A stretch of 64,000 nucleotides of DNA from Halichondria panicea (lineage: Eukaryota > Porifera > Demospongiae > Suberitida > Halichondriidae): positions 868,001 through 932,000 of the forward strand of contig NC_087383.1 of NCBI RefSeq assembly GCF_963675165.1, given 5' to 3'. The stretch's first letter is position 1; the number at the start of each line of letters is the position of its first letter. Below are positions 32,701-47,700 of this stretch, in pieces. Under the pieces are notes generated by a model. It saw nothing but the letters and a program-made list of their open reading frames with translations, had not been told where the DNA came from and searched no databases. A program made the position numbers and the translations under genes.

Positions 32701-35593
32701 TCGATAACGGCGACAGGGGCGGAGTTTTGAGGGGAGTGGGTGTGGCTTGTGTCCACGCACCAACGCCAGTTATAGCACCAGTAGTCTCCATCTATAGAAA
32801 ATCTGTATTATAAGCACTCTCACATTTTCCGCATATACCTGTAGTGAGCATGTGAAGTCTCAGTGGCTTAATTGGATCCCACACAATGCCAACCAGATCG
32901 CCTGTGGGTGTGGTTTTCTTTGACCTTTTGACCCTGATCTCTTGCTTCAGATACCAATGATAATTACCCACCGTCCACAACTGAACTGCACACACAAACA
33001 AATAAAATAAAATAATAATTTTCTTTCAAATGAATAATTTTTACCTTTGGTAGTGTGAGTTGCTTGTTGATCACTGTCTCCATTTTTCAGTAACACTGCC
33101 AGCACACTTGAGTCATTGTTCCAGCACACCTCCTGTACAAGCCACGCCCCTTCCTGTAGGGGGAATTCCCCATGCTGAAGGCCGTTGCGCTCAAAGAACA
33201 CGATGTCTTGTCGATGAGGCTTCATTTGAGACGATGCTATCAGATTACCACTGGGCCTGAGGGGAGATCAGAATCACACTAATAATTATTGAACAAGCTT
33301 GAACAAAAATACTCAGTTTTGCATAAAGAGTGCAGGCTGTATTATATGGTACACTTGTTGTACCTCCAATGTAGACATTGCCCCAGGCCGTTACAGTTGT
33401 CACTGGTGGCTTGCAGCACACACATTCTGTTATAGACACGAATCCTCCGTGCTCCGCTGGCCGAATCGATACAGCTCACCACAAAATACTCTCCATCACC
33501 ACGCCAACTAACTCTTGTTCTCCCATCGTCCCAGCTCAGGGCAGGAGCCACTTCCTACAGTGGGAGGATTCTAGAGTGACAACAAAACATAGTTATGGCT
33601 GTAAAATTACTTCAGGGTGAAGTAATACTAATTACTTGGTGGTGGCCCTTGGGTAGACAACAGTGGCTGTGCATGTATTATAGAGGGTGGCCTGCTAACA
33701 CAGGTCCAAACACATGCTATGGAGACTTTAGGGCCTATTAACCTGGCTGTATTATAGAGGGTGGCCTGCTAACACAGGTCCAAACACATGCTATGAAGAC
33801 TTTGGGGCCATTAACCTGGCTGTATTATAGAGGGTGGCCTGCTAACACAGGTCCAAACACTTGCTATGGAGACTTTAGGGCCTATTAACCTGGCTGTATT
33901 ATAGAGGGTGGCCTGCTAACACAGGTCCAAACACATGCTATGAAGACTTTAGGGCCTATTAACCTGGCTGTATTATAGAGGGTGGCCTGCTAACACAGGT
34001 CCAAACACATGCTATGAAGACTTTAGGGCCTATTAACCTGGCTGTATTATAGAGGGTGGCCTGGCCTGCTAACACAGGTCCAAACACATGCTATGGAGAC
34101 TTTACTGCTAACACAGGTCCAAACACATGCTATGAAGACTTTAGGGCCTATTAACCTGGCTGTATTATAGAGGGTGGCCTGCTAACACAGGTCCAAACAC
34201 ATGCTATGAAGACTTTTGGACCCATTAACCTGGCTGTATTATAGAGGGTGGCCTGCTAACACAGATCCAAACACATGCTATGAAGACTTTGGGGCTTATT
34301 AACCTGGCTGTATTATAGAGGGTGGCCTGCTAACACAGGTCCAAACACATGCTATGAAGACTTTAGGGCCTATTAACCTGGCTGTATTATAGAGGGTGGC
34401 CTGCTAACACAGGTCCAAACACATGCTATGAAGACTTTTGGACCCATTAACCTGGCTGTATTATAGAGGGTGGCCTGCTAACACAGATCCAAACACATGC
34501 TATGAAGACTTTGGGGCTTATTAACCTGGCTGTATTATAGAGGGTGGCCTGCTAACACAGGTCCAAACACATGCTATGAAGACTTTGGGGCTTATTAACA
34601 CTAACAAATTCTGAGATATATATATTATTACTGACCGGTTTTTGAGCTGCCTGAGGTTTTGGCTTCCCCTGAGAGCCATGGAACTGTGTCTCCTTCTTCC
34701 CCCACCCGACTGTCACCGGCTGAGCTGCAGGGGAGAGGGATACACACTAAAGAGGAAACTATGGTAATGGTACAGAGCTTCAAGGGAGAGGGATACACAC
34801 TAATCAGGAAACTATGGTAATGGTGCAGAGAGGCACACACAGTCAATATGATGTCCAGCTAAGCACCAAATTTAATTTTAGCTACTGAAGGCATTATTTA
34901 ACTATTATTTTATATAAATTATAGTATTGTGTTTGGGTCACCTTTTATGTCTGTGCTTGATACATACGTAAGAAGACTAAGTTTGTCACTTACATTCACC
35001 GAAGTCTTCAGGATGAAGAGTGGTTTCCACAATTGAGTCGAAATCCATCGTCATGAGGACTAATTTGTCATCCTTTGTAACCAAAATGACAACGTCTTGA
35101 TCAGGGCTCCAGCTCATACCGGCCAGACCAGCATCCACCCCGCCCACACACTCCAGGTCACATGACATCGTGTTATACATAAGGATGTCACCACTCGACA
35201 GTGCCAGACATACAGATTCAAGATCTGGCACGAATTCCATTGCTATGACTGTGTCCCCGGGTGTCAGGTGACTTGAGAGAGGTGCCATGTTCATAAACTG
35301 AAAGAATAAAATAATCTCATTCTTATGATCGTATTATTAAAATCGAGAGAGTATTATTATTATTAAATTACCATAATTATTTATTATTTAGGATGAGTGC
35401 AGGAAATTTTTCAATCGCTGGCTGTAATTCCCCGAACACCTACCCTTCCATTTTCCTCTATACAGCAGAGCTCATTGTCTGCAGCCAGCCACACGCACAG
35501 CTTGTCGGCATCCACACAGAACTGGTGGAGGACGGAGAGCTGTCCGGCTTGTGAGGGCACAGTGGTGAGATTGGTACCAACCAGGTTCCTCAT
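26758..35593 (-). CDS. ELP1: Elongator complex protein 1
   Basis: Twenty-one exons give 1,319 residues (human 1,332). Exons: 35444-35593, 34994-35297, 34636-34724, 33364-33554, 33045-33256, 32839-32985, 32314-32791, 31919-32120, 31549-31708, 31079-31341, 30697-30776, 29919-30187, 29469-29729, 29223-29323, 28878-28941, 28569-28706, 28130-28429, 27740-27854, 27184-27475, 26884-26965, 26758-26819. ELP1 scaffolds Elongator, which makes the wobble-uridine modification of tRNA in the cytosol. Residues 1 to about 730 are the two WD40 propellers ([17 protein letters not shown] and [13 protein letters not shown] match human). The TPR-like helical part includes [17 protein letters not shown]. The basic tRNA-binding [17 protein letters not shown] and the C-terminal NWKLDVF are conserved. 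Exon 12 has a coding repeat, EGGGVSDS, twice. Intron 3 holds a 1-kb minisatellite. Confidence 0.97.
27555..27702. mobile_element. TACCGTATAGCGGG element in ELP1 intron 18
   Basis: Termini TACCGTATAGCAGGTATATT and AATATACCCGCTATACGGTG with the interior word TTCGTGGTTTTCG. It is 148 bp and inserted in the intron between exons 19 and 18 (minus-strand order). Confidence 0.8.
30225..30540. repeat. Twofold tandem repeat in ELP1 intron 11, member of a dispersed family
   Basis: The segment with ATTGTAGCACTACCAAACAG, GACGTT and CAAGTTATGG appears twice. Words from it (CAAGTTATGG, CTCAAAGTTAGCT, AACAGGCT, TTTAGAAAAAACA) recur in MSTO1 introns at 58535-58680 and 59560-59640. Confidence 0.65.
31765..31912. 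repeat. AAATTTGGC inverted repeat in ELP1 intron 8
   Basis: TGGAAAATTTGGCAG near 31767 faces CACCAAATTTTCTAG near 31890, with GTTGTGTCCACCG and AATCCGCCAAATCGCC between. Relatives lie at about 55015-55140 and 57545-57640. A small non-coding repeat family. Confidence 0.55.
33661..34610. repeat. About 74-bp minisatellite in ELP1 intron 3
   Basis: About thirteen direct repeats of a unit containing GGCTGTATTATAGAGGGTGG, GCTAACACAGGTCCAAACAC and ATGCTATGAAGACTTT. Units differ in the spacer (GGGCCTATTAACC, GGACCCATTAACC or GGGGCTTATTAACC), and pairs of variants repeat in order, which indicates multi-unit amplification. One unit is truncated near 34100. A single related unit lies at 45230-45290. 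Confidence 0.9.
34728..34845. repeat. Twofold 57-bp tandem repeat in ELP1 intron 2
   Basis: GGGAGAGGGATACACACTAA and ACTATGGTAATGGT occur twice at 57-bp spacing, directly beside the 3' splice site of exon 3. Confidence 0.8.
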
Positions 35594-35949
35594 GTTGAGT
35601 ACAAAGTATAAACTGCAGAGAAAGAGAAACGTGAAGTAGGCTAGAGTCGATTGGTTTCTTACATTTTCAGTGTATGGTTTTTTCTGTAGCTTTTCACTCC
35701 ACGTGTAGATGGGCGTAACTGTTGTCCGACGGTCACGCCTTCAACTTTAAGGGGAAATCCCTTAGCCATTATATGTGGTGACGTCATGGAAAGCATTGAT
35801 TTGGTAATCTCTCAATTATTATAACACAGATTATCACAGTCCAATTACTGAAAATAATTGCACATGATGAGTAAACAAACACATAATTTATCAGTTAAAA
35901 ATGTTATTGGTCTTCTTGGTCGTCTAATGAATGGTCCACAACTGTTTTC

Positions 35950-36546
35950 TTAGGAGAGGGGACTGTTCCTTTCGCTTGCTCTCTCAGGAGAGTCCCTGCA
36001 ACAAGTGTGTTAGATCTAAGACAGTGATCATGTAGACTCACTTCTTTCTCTCTCTTTCATTGTCCTTAGTCCACTTCTGTACTGAGACTCTTCTCTTATC
36101 TCCTGGCTTTTGTCTGGAGCAAAACTGCGCAAATTACAGAAATAATGATTATACTAAACTAACTGACAAACAACTATAAACGGTAGCAGAGATGTAGTAC
36201 CTTTCTACAATGTGTGTGTTCTTGACACACTTGGCACACACACCCTTCATTTCAGCACAAGGCTGACAAAGCTGATGATACGCTTGTTTCACCGTCTTTT
36301 GCTCACACAAAGTACTGCAAAATAATATAACGTGATAGTCAATATGAATGATTCTTACCATTTTTTTGGAACAGTTAAAGGTTTGTATTTGTCATATTTT
36401 TTTCTCCACGCTATTTTCTCCGTGCACCTTCCACACAGACCTCCGAGGCTGACTGATGCAGCTTGTTTGACCTGTCTACTCTGCCCATGTCTTGCAGGGT
36501 TGTAAGCAATGGCGTTATGGTACTTCTGGCTCTTTATTGTAGTCAT
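35950..36546 (-). CDS. C9orf85-like zinc-ribbon protein (DUF2039 type)
   Basis: Four exons (36359-36546, 36201-36314, 36042-36113, 35950-35995) give 139 residues. The core has four CxxC-like pairs: LCGRC, KCTLC, LCQPC and VCAKC, with KKYDKYKPL between. This matches the conserved core of human C9orf85 (KYSKYKPL, PKKC, VCAKC). The family is nearly universal in eukaryotes but has no settled function; metal binding is inferred from the cysteines. A basic, Lys/Arg-rich tail follows. Its ATG faces the alpha-galactosidase gene across 233 bp, and its stop lies 356 bp upstream of the ELP1 ATG on the same strand. Confidence 0.9.
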
Positions 36547-36779
36547 TACAGCTCCAGCTCTGGCTCCAAAGATCTAGTGTCTTTCACTACCATGTGTTTG
36601 TGATAATGATCGTCAAAACAATTTTAAGGTATATAAAAAATTATACAATACGTTGTAAAATACATACACGACCTTTACCATATCTATGTTTATGACTGCA
36701 ACATATCTATGTTTATGCAGCAAATAGCCCCACCCCCCTTTCCTTCAAAGGTCGGTTAATGTGCATCACTGCGCAAGAA
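36547..36779. promoter_or_regulatory. Divergent promoter, C9orf85-like gene / alpha-galactosidase
   Basis: 233 bp between opposed start codons. AT-rich, no TATA box at a convincing distance on either side. The right side carries CCCCACCCCCCTTTCC (36728-36743), a possible GC-box-like element. Both genes probably share it. Confidence 0.5.
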
Positions 36780-38797
36780 ATGGCTCAAAGCTTTCCTCTG
36801 ATCGTTATTGTACTCTCTCTGGTTGCTGTGGGGCTAGGACTGGACAATGGTAAGATATTTATATCTAGCTGCCTTCGTGTTTACAACCCCCCTTTGATCT
36901 CATTCACTTGTTGTATTGTTTGCAGGGCTAGGTGAGATGCTACACTGAGCTATAATATAAAACTAAGGTATCTATGCATGCAATGTCCCAGGTCTCACTC
37001 CTCCCATGGGTTGGAACACCTGGTGTACACTGGGGAGGTAAGCTAAAGACTACAGCTAGTTAGCTAGCTACTCCATTATCAAAATATAGATGTGGACGTG
37101 ACTACTGCGACAGTAAGGAAATCATGTCCATCGCTGATGCCATGGTGGCAAATGGCATGCAGGCATTTGGTTATGAGTACATCAACATGGACGGTGAGCT
37201 TTATTCTCTCCTGTTTCCCACTGTCTGACCCCCTCCCTCTAGACTGTTGGGCTGATCACAGAGACTCCAACGGGAATATTGTGCCTGACAAAAATCGATT
37301 CCCAGAGTAAGAAAGACATTGTTTTATCGTGTTTTCATGTGTGCATGTTTACTGCAGTGGACTGATGCCTGTAATTCAGTATGTGAACAGCAAAGGATTT
37401 AAGTTTGGGCTGGTACGTACGAATTAAGTTAACGATAAATTTACAACTGTCTCCTCCAGTACACAGATGCAGGAGTGTACACATGCAGCCAGGGAGGTAG
37501 AGACCACAAGATCCCCGGTAGCTATGGATACTACGAGCAGGACGCTAAGACGTACGCACAGTGGGGTGTTGAATGTGAGTATAAAACTGCCTAGGGAAAT
37601 TACTGTATGTATAATAATATTGGATACTACATACATAGACGTTAAGATGGATTGGTGTAACACTAAAGTCAATGGCACTGAACTTGATCCAAAGGTCCAA
37701 TACGCGCAAATGGTGAGTATTTTACCTCACTATATAAATAATTATTCGAAATGTTTTTTCTTCTTTTAGTCGAAGGCCCTGAATGAAACTGGAAAATCTA
37801 TCTTCTTCAACTCTTGCGAATGGGGTGTGGAAGATCCATGGGAGTGGATGGCGCAGTATGCCAATTCCTGGAGGAGTGGGCCTGATCACCACGACGACTG
37901 GAAGTCCACCTCACAGATTATTGAGATCAATGCAGACAAAGGAAAATACGGCAGTAAGCTGTTATCATAAAGTGTGTGTATTTGTCTCTATATGTATAGT
38001 TGCTGTACTCAGATCCGGGGGGTTGGAATGACGCAGATTTCCTGATGACTGGGGGTCAGGGCTGTGAAGACAACGTCCCCCTGAAGCATTGTCCTGGAAT
38101 GACTGATACAGAATATCGTACAGAGTTCATCATGTGGTGCATCATGGGATCATCTCTCTTGGTTTCCACGGATATCAGGAACATGACAGATATCATGAAG
38201 ATGGTATAACTATTTTGTACATCGTCTGTTCTGTCGTTGAAATACTTCTTCCTAGGCTCTACTCAATAAAGAACTTATTGATGTTAACCAGGACAAAAAA
38301 AATGGTATGCGTATATAGCCTATAATTCTTAGACAGTATAATTATACTAGTGATACTACATTTGTGCATTATTTTTGTTCTCGAATACTATCAGGAACTG
38401 GCGGTAACAGGATTGGAAACTGGGACTGCAGTGAGGGGTCCAAATACTGTCAAATATGGGCCAAGCATCTCCACGATGGCCGTTATGCTGTTGCTCTCTA
38501 CAATGCTGTGAGTAATACTAGTCAGAGATAACGTATGCAAGGCTGTGTTAATAATATCGTGTTTGTTTAATTAGGGAGAGAAATCCCATGACATCACATT
38601 TAAGTTTGATCTTCTGGGAAAGTCCTGGACATCTGTTACCATGAGAGACCTGTGGGCCCACAAGGACTTGGGCACATTCACCACAAGGTATGGAGTAATA
38701 CTAATTTTGCATTTGTTGTAATTTTCTTTGCTACAGCTTTTCGGCTGAAGTTGAATCTCATGGTGCACAAGTGTACATGGTAGCACCCACCTCTTAG
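36780..38797 (+). CDS. Lysosomal-type alpha-galactosidase (GH27)
   Basis: Fourteen exons give 414 residues: 36780-36849, 36926-36931, 36992-37037, 37090-37193, 37243-37306, 37358-37412, 37460-37574, 37639-37712, 37770-37953, 38013-38203, 38256-38304, 38395-38507, 38575-38687, 38737-38797. It removes terminal alpha-linked galactose. A signal peptide (residues 1-21) precedes [16 protein letters not shown], the family's opening motif. The nucleophile is D158 in KMDWC and the acid/base is D217 in [10 protein letters not shown]. The CEWGV loop has the Glu typical of alpha-galactosidase, where alpha-N-acetylgalactosaminidase has Ser/Ala, so galactose specificity is favoured. [10 protein letters not shown] and DVNQD are present. 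Exon 2 is only six bases. Skipping it keeps frame but shortens the opening motif. Confidence 0.95.
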
Positions 38798-39067
38798 AGA
38801 TTATACTGATAGACTGAAGCATGGCGATAAGAATTGCTTTTTATACATGTAATTTATGTGAATGGAGTGCATTGTGCTTACAGCTGTGTGCATGTATTCT
38901 GGTTGTAGCTAGGTTGCCCCTTAATTTGTACGTACATACATATAATTTTTTGCCATTGTTTTTCATGCCTTTCGATAATAATTATTACTACACACACAAA
39001 AATCAATGAAGTTATCGAAAAGTAGCTATCAGTTCAGTCCATTCACTTGCGGTCATGCAGAAATTCC
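38798..39067. other. Convergent 3' region
   Basis: Between the stops of the alpha-galactosidase and the coiled-coil gene. AT-rich, with no additional gene. Both transcripts must end here or overlap. Confidence 0.6.
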
Positions 39068-41085
39068 TTATAGCTTGTTGGCTGATAGAGATTCAAAGAT
39101 TCCACTGTCGTTGGCATCCATGCCTGAATCATTCATCACTGACTCTGATAATCTGTGCAAAAGTATAAGGACATAATTGTAACCATGTAATATAACAGCG
39201 GAATATAAGCTTACCTTATCTTGAGTTGAATTGCCTTGTCAGTAGCCAGTCTCAGTTTTTGTTGAGTAACCTCAAGATTTCCTTTCAGTGCATATTTAGT
39301 CTTCTGTAGATCTTGCTGGAGTTCTATAAATAGTTCTGTAGTCGTCATTTCTTTGTTGTTTCGTTGCTGTCTCTCTTCATCCAGTTTCTCCTGTAGTGAT
39401 TTCAATTCCATTTGTGCTTTACACTCGAGTATTTGGAACCAAGACAGACTTCTTTGGGTCTTCTCTAGCTTTTTATTTACTTCTGCCAAAACCGTTGCGT
39501 GTTCAGAGTAGATTCGTCTTCTGGAATTTCCTCCATCCCATTTTTCCTTTTTTAGTTCCTCCTTGGTCAAGACCAGCCTCTCCTGTGCCTCTACCTCCTG
39601 CAGCTGACATTGCCTCAACTGTGTCTTCAAGTCCAGCAGATCTTTAAGCTGCACAGCTTTCGTCCCATTCAGTGCATTTCTTTCCATAGTTATTTTAAAG
39701 AGTTGTAAGTCCACGGACAGTTTGAGTCCTACAAAAAAGAGTGGCTAAATGTATCTACTGTATTCAAGAGATGATTAGCTGACGTACCACATACAACCTT
39801 GAGATCCTCAGACAGTCTCTTGTTGATGTTGTTTTGGGTCCAGAGGTAGTGGAGAATGGGACAGAGTAGAGACCCATACATCACACTCACACAGATCAAC
39901 CCGAGAGTGAGTCGCTGTGAACAGTACACACGTACGGTAAACTACTGTATATTTATTCAACTGATTTTGACTCACATTATGTGTTGTCCATTTGGCCCAA
40001 TAAAGTGGGAGAGAGTTGAGTATCAGTTCACGGATGTACAGCTTGAGCTGCTTAAGGTAGGCCAGGCAACCAGAGTTGACTTCTGTGGTATGATTAAATC
40101 CATAATCGATGGGCTGAGGTAGTAGGGGTAGACGGGTTGTCATCACAAAGGGCCTAGTAACAGAGTGGAGGGTGATTGCATCGATTTCAATGGGATATTC
40201 GGGTTCCATTTCCAGAATTTGCTCAAATCCATAACAGATGGGCTGAGGTAGTAGAGGTAGGGGGGTGGTCATCACAAAAGGCCCAGTAACAGAGTGGGAA
40301 GCAATTGGTAGAGGGTGGAGGATGGTTGCATTGAGATCAAGGAATGAGTTGATGAAGAGGTGAGTAGATTCTCTGACACTTTCAATCAACTGCTCATCAG
40401 TCTGTAATGAAACAATAATGTTAATAATTATAATGGTAAACTTATTGCTTGAGAAAACTAAGGCTCACATTTTCCACAAAACATCTGCTGTTTGGTTGGA
40501 ACAAGGACCATTCCAAAGATAGGGTGAATACTTTGTCTGGAGACAGTAGGTTTAGGTTGTTGTACACAGGTGAGAGCTGCGCAGTCCTCTCAGAGACACG
40601 TTCAACGAGAGATGAGTCGACTACTTCATAGGAAGGAACAGCAAAAACACTCCTGACATTGAGGACATCAGCCTGCATTTGGAAGATAAAAATAATCGGT
40701 TTGTTTGCCATAACTGGTTTGCTAGCAAAAAATAAAAATGATAGGCTACCTAGCTAGCTAGTAGGCTTCAGCAATAATTATTTATACCTCATCTGCACAC
40801 TGTCCATTTGGCCTGAACAAGGACCATTCAAGAGAGCTAGAGAGGGTAAACCCACTATCTTGAGACAGTAGCTTCAAGTCACTGGGAGCAGTGGACAGCT
40901 CAGTGCCTGGAAGAGAACAACAGTCAAAATACTCAATAAAATCAATAACACCTACTTGAAAAAAACCCAGACTGAGAAAGCAGTTTAGTTGTCTTATCAA
41001 AGAGAATGGGCGGAGCCGACAATCCTACAAGGAGAGTGACTGCTGTAACTATGGCACGCACGGCACATGCATCGAAGAAGATCAT
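39068..41085 (-). CDS. Membrane-anchored coiled-coil protein, unrecognised family
   Basis: Seven exons (40956-41085, 40788-40906, 40469-40672, 39976-40401, 39788-39914, 39215-39728, 39068-39152) give 534 residues with closed phases. Residues about 8-30 look like a signal peptide or anchor. About 296-320 (LGLICVSVMYGSLLCPILHY) form a second membrane segment. About 340-500 form a long charged coiled coil (KTQLRQCQLQEVEAQERLVL and on), with a short acidic tail. Two internal repeats: SLEWSLF with flanking LLS and PN-C in exons 2 and 3, and FVMTT-LPLLPQPI-YGF twice in exon 4. No known family, so I assign no function. It shares a 217-bp divergent promoter with the TRF-like gene. Confidence 0.7.
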
Positions 41086-41302
41086 CTTGAAACACTTTTC
41101 AGCAGCTCAGAATAAGTTTTAGTTTCTGGAGCAGAAGTAAAATTAATGCTAGTTTCTATAGCATTTTCTTTGTACGCTATGACGTGACGTCACATGTATG
41201 GCGCATGCGCAAGCTAGTGGTAAAGATCGTTAATGAAACTTAAACAGCTGCAAAAACATTATATTAACGACCCTTTTCCAACTAAATTTTCAAAGTTAGC
41301 GA
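41086..41302. promoter_or_regulatory. Divergent promoter with CRE and NRF-1 palindromes
   Basis: 217 bp between opposed ATGs. It contains TGACGTCA (41185-41192), the exact CRE/ATF palindrome, and GCGCATGCGC (41201-41210), the exact NRF-1 core palindrome, nine bases apart. No TATA box. Both motifs are common in bidirectional housekeeping promoters of animals. Confidence 0.75.
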
Positions 41303-44083
<2,781 letters not shown>

Positions 44084-44725
44084 TAGCTAGTGTTGCCTTC
44101 TGTGAACCTTTCAACGTTTTTGGCAGGTTATGGTTTTGAGTTTTCTGATCGCTTATAATTTTATATATCTAATCTTTTTATCACACTATGGTTTTGAGTT
44201 TCAACATAAAACTACATGTAACATGATTGTATATATTATTGAACACAAATTTGTTGTAATAATATTCATTTCTTGTTTTTGTCATTAATTTACTTCTGAA
44301 TAATTTGTTATGTGTTGGAGTAATTTGGTGGCTATAATTATAATAACATTTGCAGCACGAAATCTCTTGTTTAGAAACAGCAATGCATTTATTCGGAAGC
44401 AACTAATTAAGTCAGTGATGATTCAACAGATAACACTGACACTTACGCACGTACATCATTTCTTTCTAAGCTTTCCAGAAAATCATAAATGTTTGAAATT
44501 GGATCAATGATACCAAAGTTACGGCTGTTCAACTGCAACCCCCCCCCCCCCCGTTTAATCCATGGTTATACGTACATTTGTACATGTGCACGGTGGGTAT
44601 AATTACACGTCTCATGATGAACTGTTATTACTCATAGAGAATCAACTAAGTATACAAAATCACTATACTAAAGATGCACACACACAAACACATAATAATA
44701 TTGAGAGCCTATTAAGACACGACTC
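44084..44725. other. Convergent spacer between TRF-like and PH genes
   Basis: AT-rich, no gene. Contains GTTATGGTTTTGAG twice (44127 and 44189 regions), the dispersed AAGTTACGGCTGTTCAAC word (44515-44533) and a 14-base C run at about 44540. Confidence 0.55.
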
Positions 44726-47700
44726 TTATCTAGACTTCGAATCACTGAGTCTCTCTTTAGCCATTTTTAAAATCTGTGCTGCGTTCTTTTTCAAAAGTTC
44801 GGCATCATGTTTTTCTCGTCTTGCCAACTCCAGTTCCCTCTTGGCCTCCTCTCTCATTTCATCCGCCTCAGCTTTCACTAGCTGTGCCATTCGAAGGATC
44901 TCTTTGACTTGCCGCAAAGTACCTGGGACATTGTGGGTGGAGTCCAGTGGAGAAAGGGGCGGAGTTCCTTTAGGGTACTGCAATGTGTGTGAGGGGTGTG
45001 AGGGAAGAGGAAGTAGTAGATAATAATCATGATACATGATATTTTCTGTATAAAATGCTAGTCAACAACAGAACTAGATTACAAAAACATAGGATTGGCC
45101 AATGTAACAACATCAAGTATAACAGCATCGTTTTACAATAACGTACCTAACAGTAACAGTCAAAACACTTAAATACCACATTCAACATTAAGGTATACAG
45201 TATTATAAACCTTGGCTGTAATGAACAGGTGGCCTATAATGGATGATCGATGGGCCCATAACCTGGCTGTATTTATAGAGGGTTGAACATGCCTTATAAG
45301 GTAACTACATACATCCCTGCACTCACTCCTTGTGATCCCCCTGATAGTGAACGGTCTCGCTCAATGCTCCGATCGCCTCCCTCTGCTCGCAGAGTTCCCA
45401 GTCGATCGGATTGACCTTTTGAACCTATCCTCGACAGTCCCGGTGAACCATGCGATCGTGACCCCGTGCTCCCGCTGGACATGATGGGACTTCCTCGATC
45501 AGATTGGGACGAGGAGGCTGGTCTTGGTACATCATACTCTCCAACTTTCGTACTACGAGGGGATTCGTTTACAGGAGAGACCCATTCGCTGGGTTTATCG
45601 TACTCAATACTGTCCACTTTCTCCTTGAAAACATTGTCCTGTATTATCTCTATATACTCGTCAGAGGGAGTATCAGAGGGATTCATCATTACGTAACTGC
45701 TTGTACTTTGACCCTGACTAGACGTCTCCAATGGTTCTGGAACAATTCCGACGCCCACAGTTTTATCAGCAGAGTCCGTGGAATTCGGTGCTGCCTGGGG
45801 GTCAAAATAATCGACCATCTCATATTCACTGTTATCAGATTCTTCCTTGGAGGGTGGTCCATCACCCATGGTCATGTCTTCATAGAGAGATTCACTTTCC
45901 AAAGACTCTTTGTCCTGTTTTTCTGCCTCCTCTCCCTCGGCTACTGGTTCGTCTTGCAATTGTTTTTCTTCTGCTGCGATTTCCTTCACCTCTGGTGGTA
46001 TAGCTTCATCGACCTCACTAGGAACAACATTCTCATCTTCTGCTACTTCTTCTTCTTTTTCTTTTTCAATAATTTCTTGATCTTTTATTTCGACTGGTGC
46101 TGCCTGTTCAGTATCTTTCGTGTCATTGTTCATTTTCGTATCATCGTTTGAATTTGTATCATCAATAGCTACCGTGTCATCTTTTGCTGCCTCCATGACA
46201 TTATCGCTGATTTTCGGATCATCGTTAGTTTGCGGATTGTCGTTGGCTTTCGGATCATCGTTGGTTTTCGAATCGTCGCTGATTTTTGGATCATCTTTTG
46301 CTATCTCCATTACATCATCAGTAGCAGTTTCTATAGATTCTTCCTTGCTCTCTGAATTTTCCTCAATGATGGACGGCTCTCTGCTAGACTCAATAGGAGG
46401 TGTGGCCTCGTCTGTTGAAGGGGGTGTGGTCTCTTCAGGGATCGGTGAAAATGCGTGTACCAGAGGTACTTCCTCTTCCGCCTCCTCAACAGGAAATGTA
46501 ATTTCCTCTGTAATAATGGGTGTGGTCTCTTCATCAATAAGGGGCGTGGTCTCTTCATTAAGAGTAGAAGAGGGTTTGTCATTACTGGGGATTGTGCCTT
46601 GTGTTCGTCTTCTTGGCCGAGGCTTTGGTACAGGAATGGGCGTGGCAGGGGGTGGTGCGTTTGTAGTGGAAGCACGTGGCTTAGCAGGTGGTTGAGGAGG
46701 GCGTGGCTTAATGACAGGCACAACTGGCTCCGTCGATTCAGTAGGCGGAGTCTCAATAACAGTCTTTGATGGCTTGCGGGGAGGAAGGGGGCGTTCCTTT
46801 GATGGCTTCCTTGGTGGAGTGGGTTTCTTCTTGACCTCAGAGAGAGCACCCTCCGTGTCAGCTGCTGTGTCCTGTGTGCAGGAGAGGAGGAGGAAAGTCA
46901 TTGTGAGGAATAAGCTACAAATAAAAGTAGTAGAATTGGACGAAATTATTCTGCAATACGTTCAACGCTGTACTATAACGTACGTACACTAATTAAAGGT
47001 GTGTCTAGGAATGCAAGCAGTTAACCCACGAAATTTATTTATAACAAAATGCTTTTAGAGGTCATTCCATGAAATTTAAGTGCCTCGAAAATTTCACGCT
47101 ATACGGTTGATAGAAATACAGAACTACAGAATGCATCTACCAGTATGACTTAATTACCTGAACTGGTGATATTTCATTTCTCGGTGTTTTAGGTGGAGTG
47201 AGTGGTTTCATCTTTGGCATGATAGGTGCTGACGGGCGATGACCCTTCTTGGTTTGTGAGGATGGTGAGGGTGTGGGGGGTGTGGGGAGTGGCTTGTGTG
47301 ATGCTGTGGGGGAGGGGGGTGGACTCTCGTCCTGTACGGAGATGGCAAAGTCATTGTATGTTGTTACTGTAAAATCATGCATGATACACAATCTTAACGA
47401 GCTCATTGTAAGCTTTCAGAAAATCATAAGATTAAGGTTATATTGGACCAACTATAAACTAAAGTTATGGCCGTTCAAAGATGCTTCGTTTAATACTGCA
47501 TGGGCAAATGTACCACAAAACTCAAGCACTCGTAACTGAATGGGGACAGTCCCCAGAACCAAATGTACCACAAAACTCAAGCACTCGTAACTGAATGGGG
47601 ACAGTCCCCAGAACCAAATGTACCACAAAACTCAAGCACTCGTAACTGAATGGGGACAGTCCCCAGAACCAAATGTACCACAAAACTCAAGCACTCGTAA

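Noticed and set aside
33661-34610. CRISPR-like array
   Set aside because: Repeats are contiguous and long with no spacers, lie in an intron of a eukaryotic gene and have no cas genes nearby.
45504-46695. Plus-strand frames of 191-215 codons opposite the large PH-gene exon
   Set aside because: Antisense shadows of the acidic, repetitive coding exon. No splice or start context.
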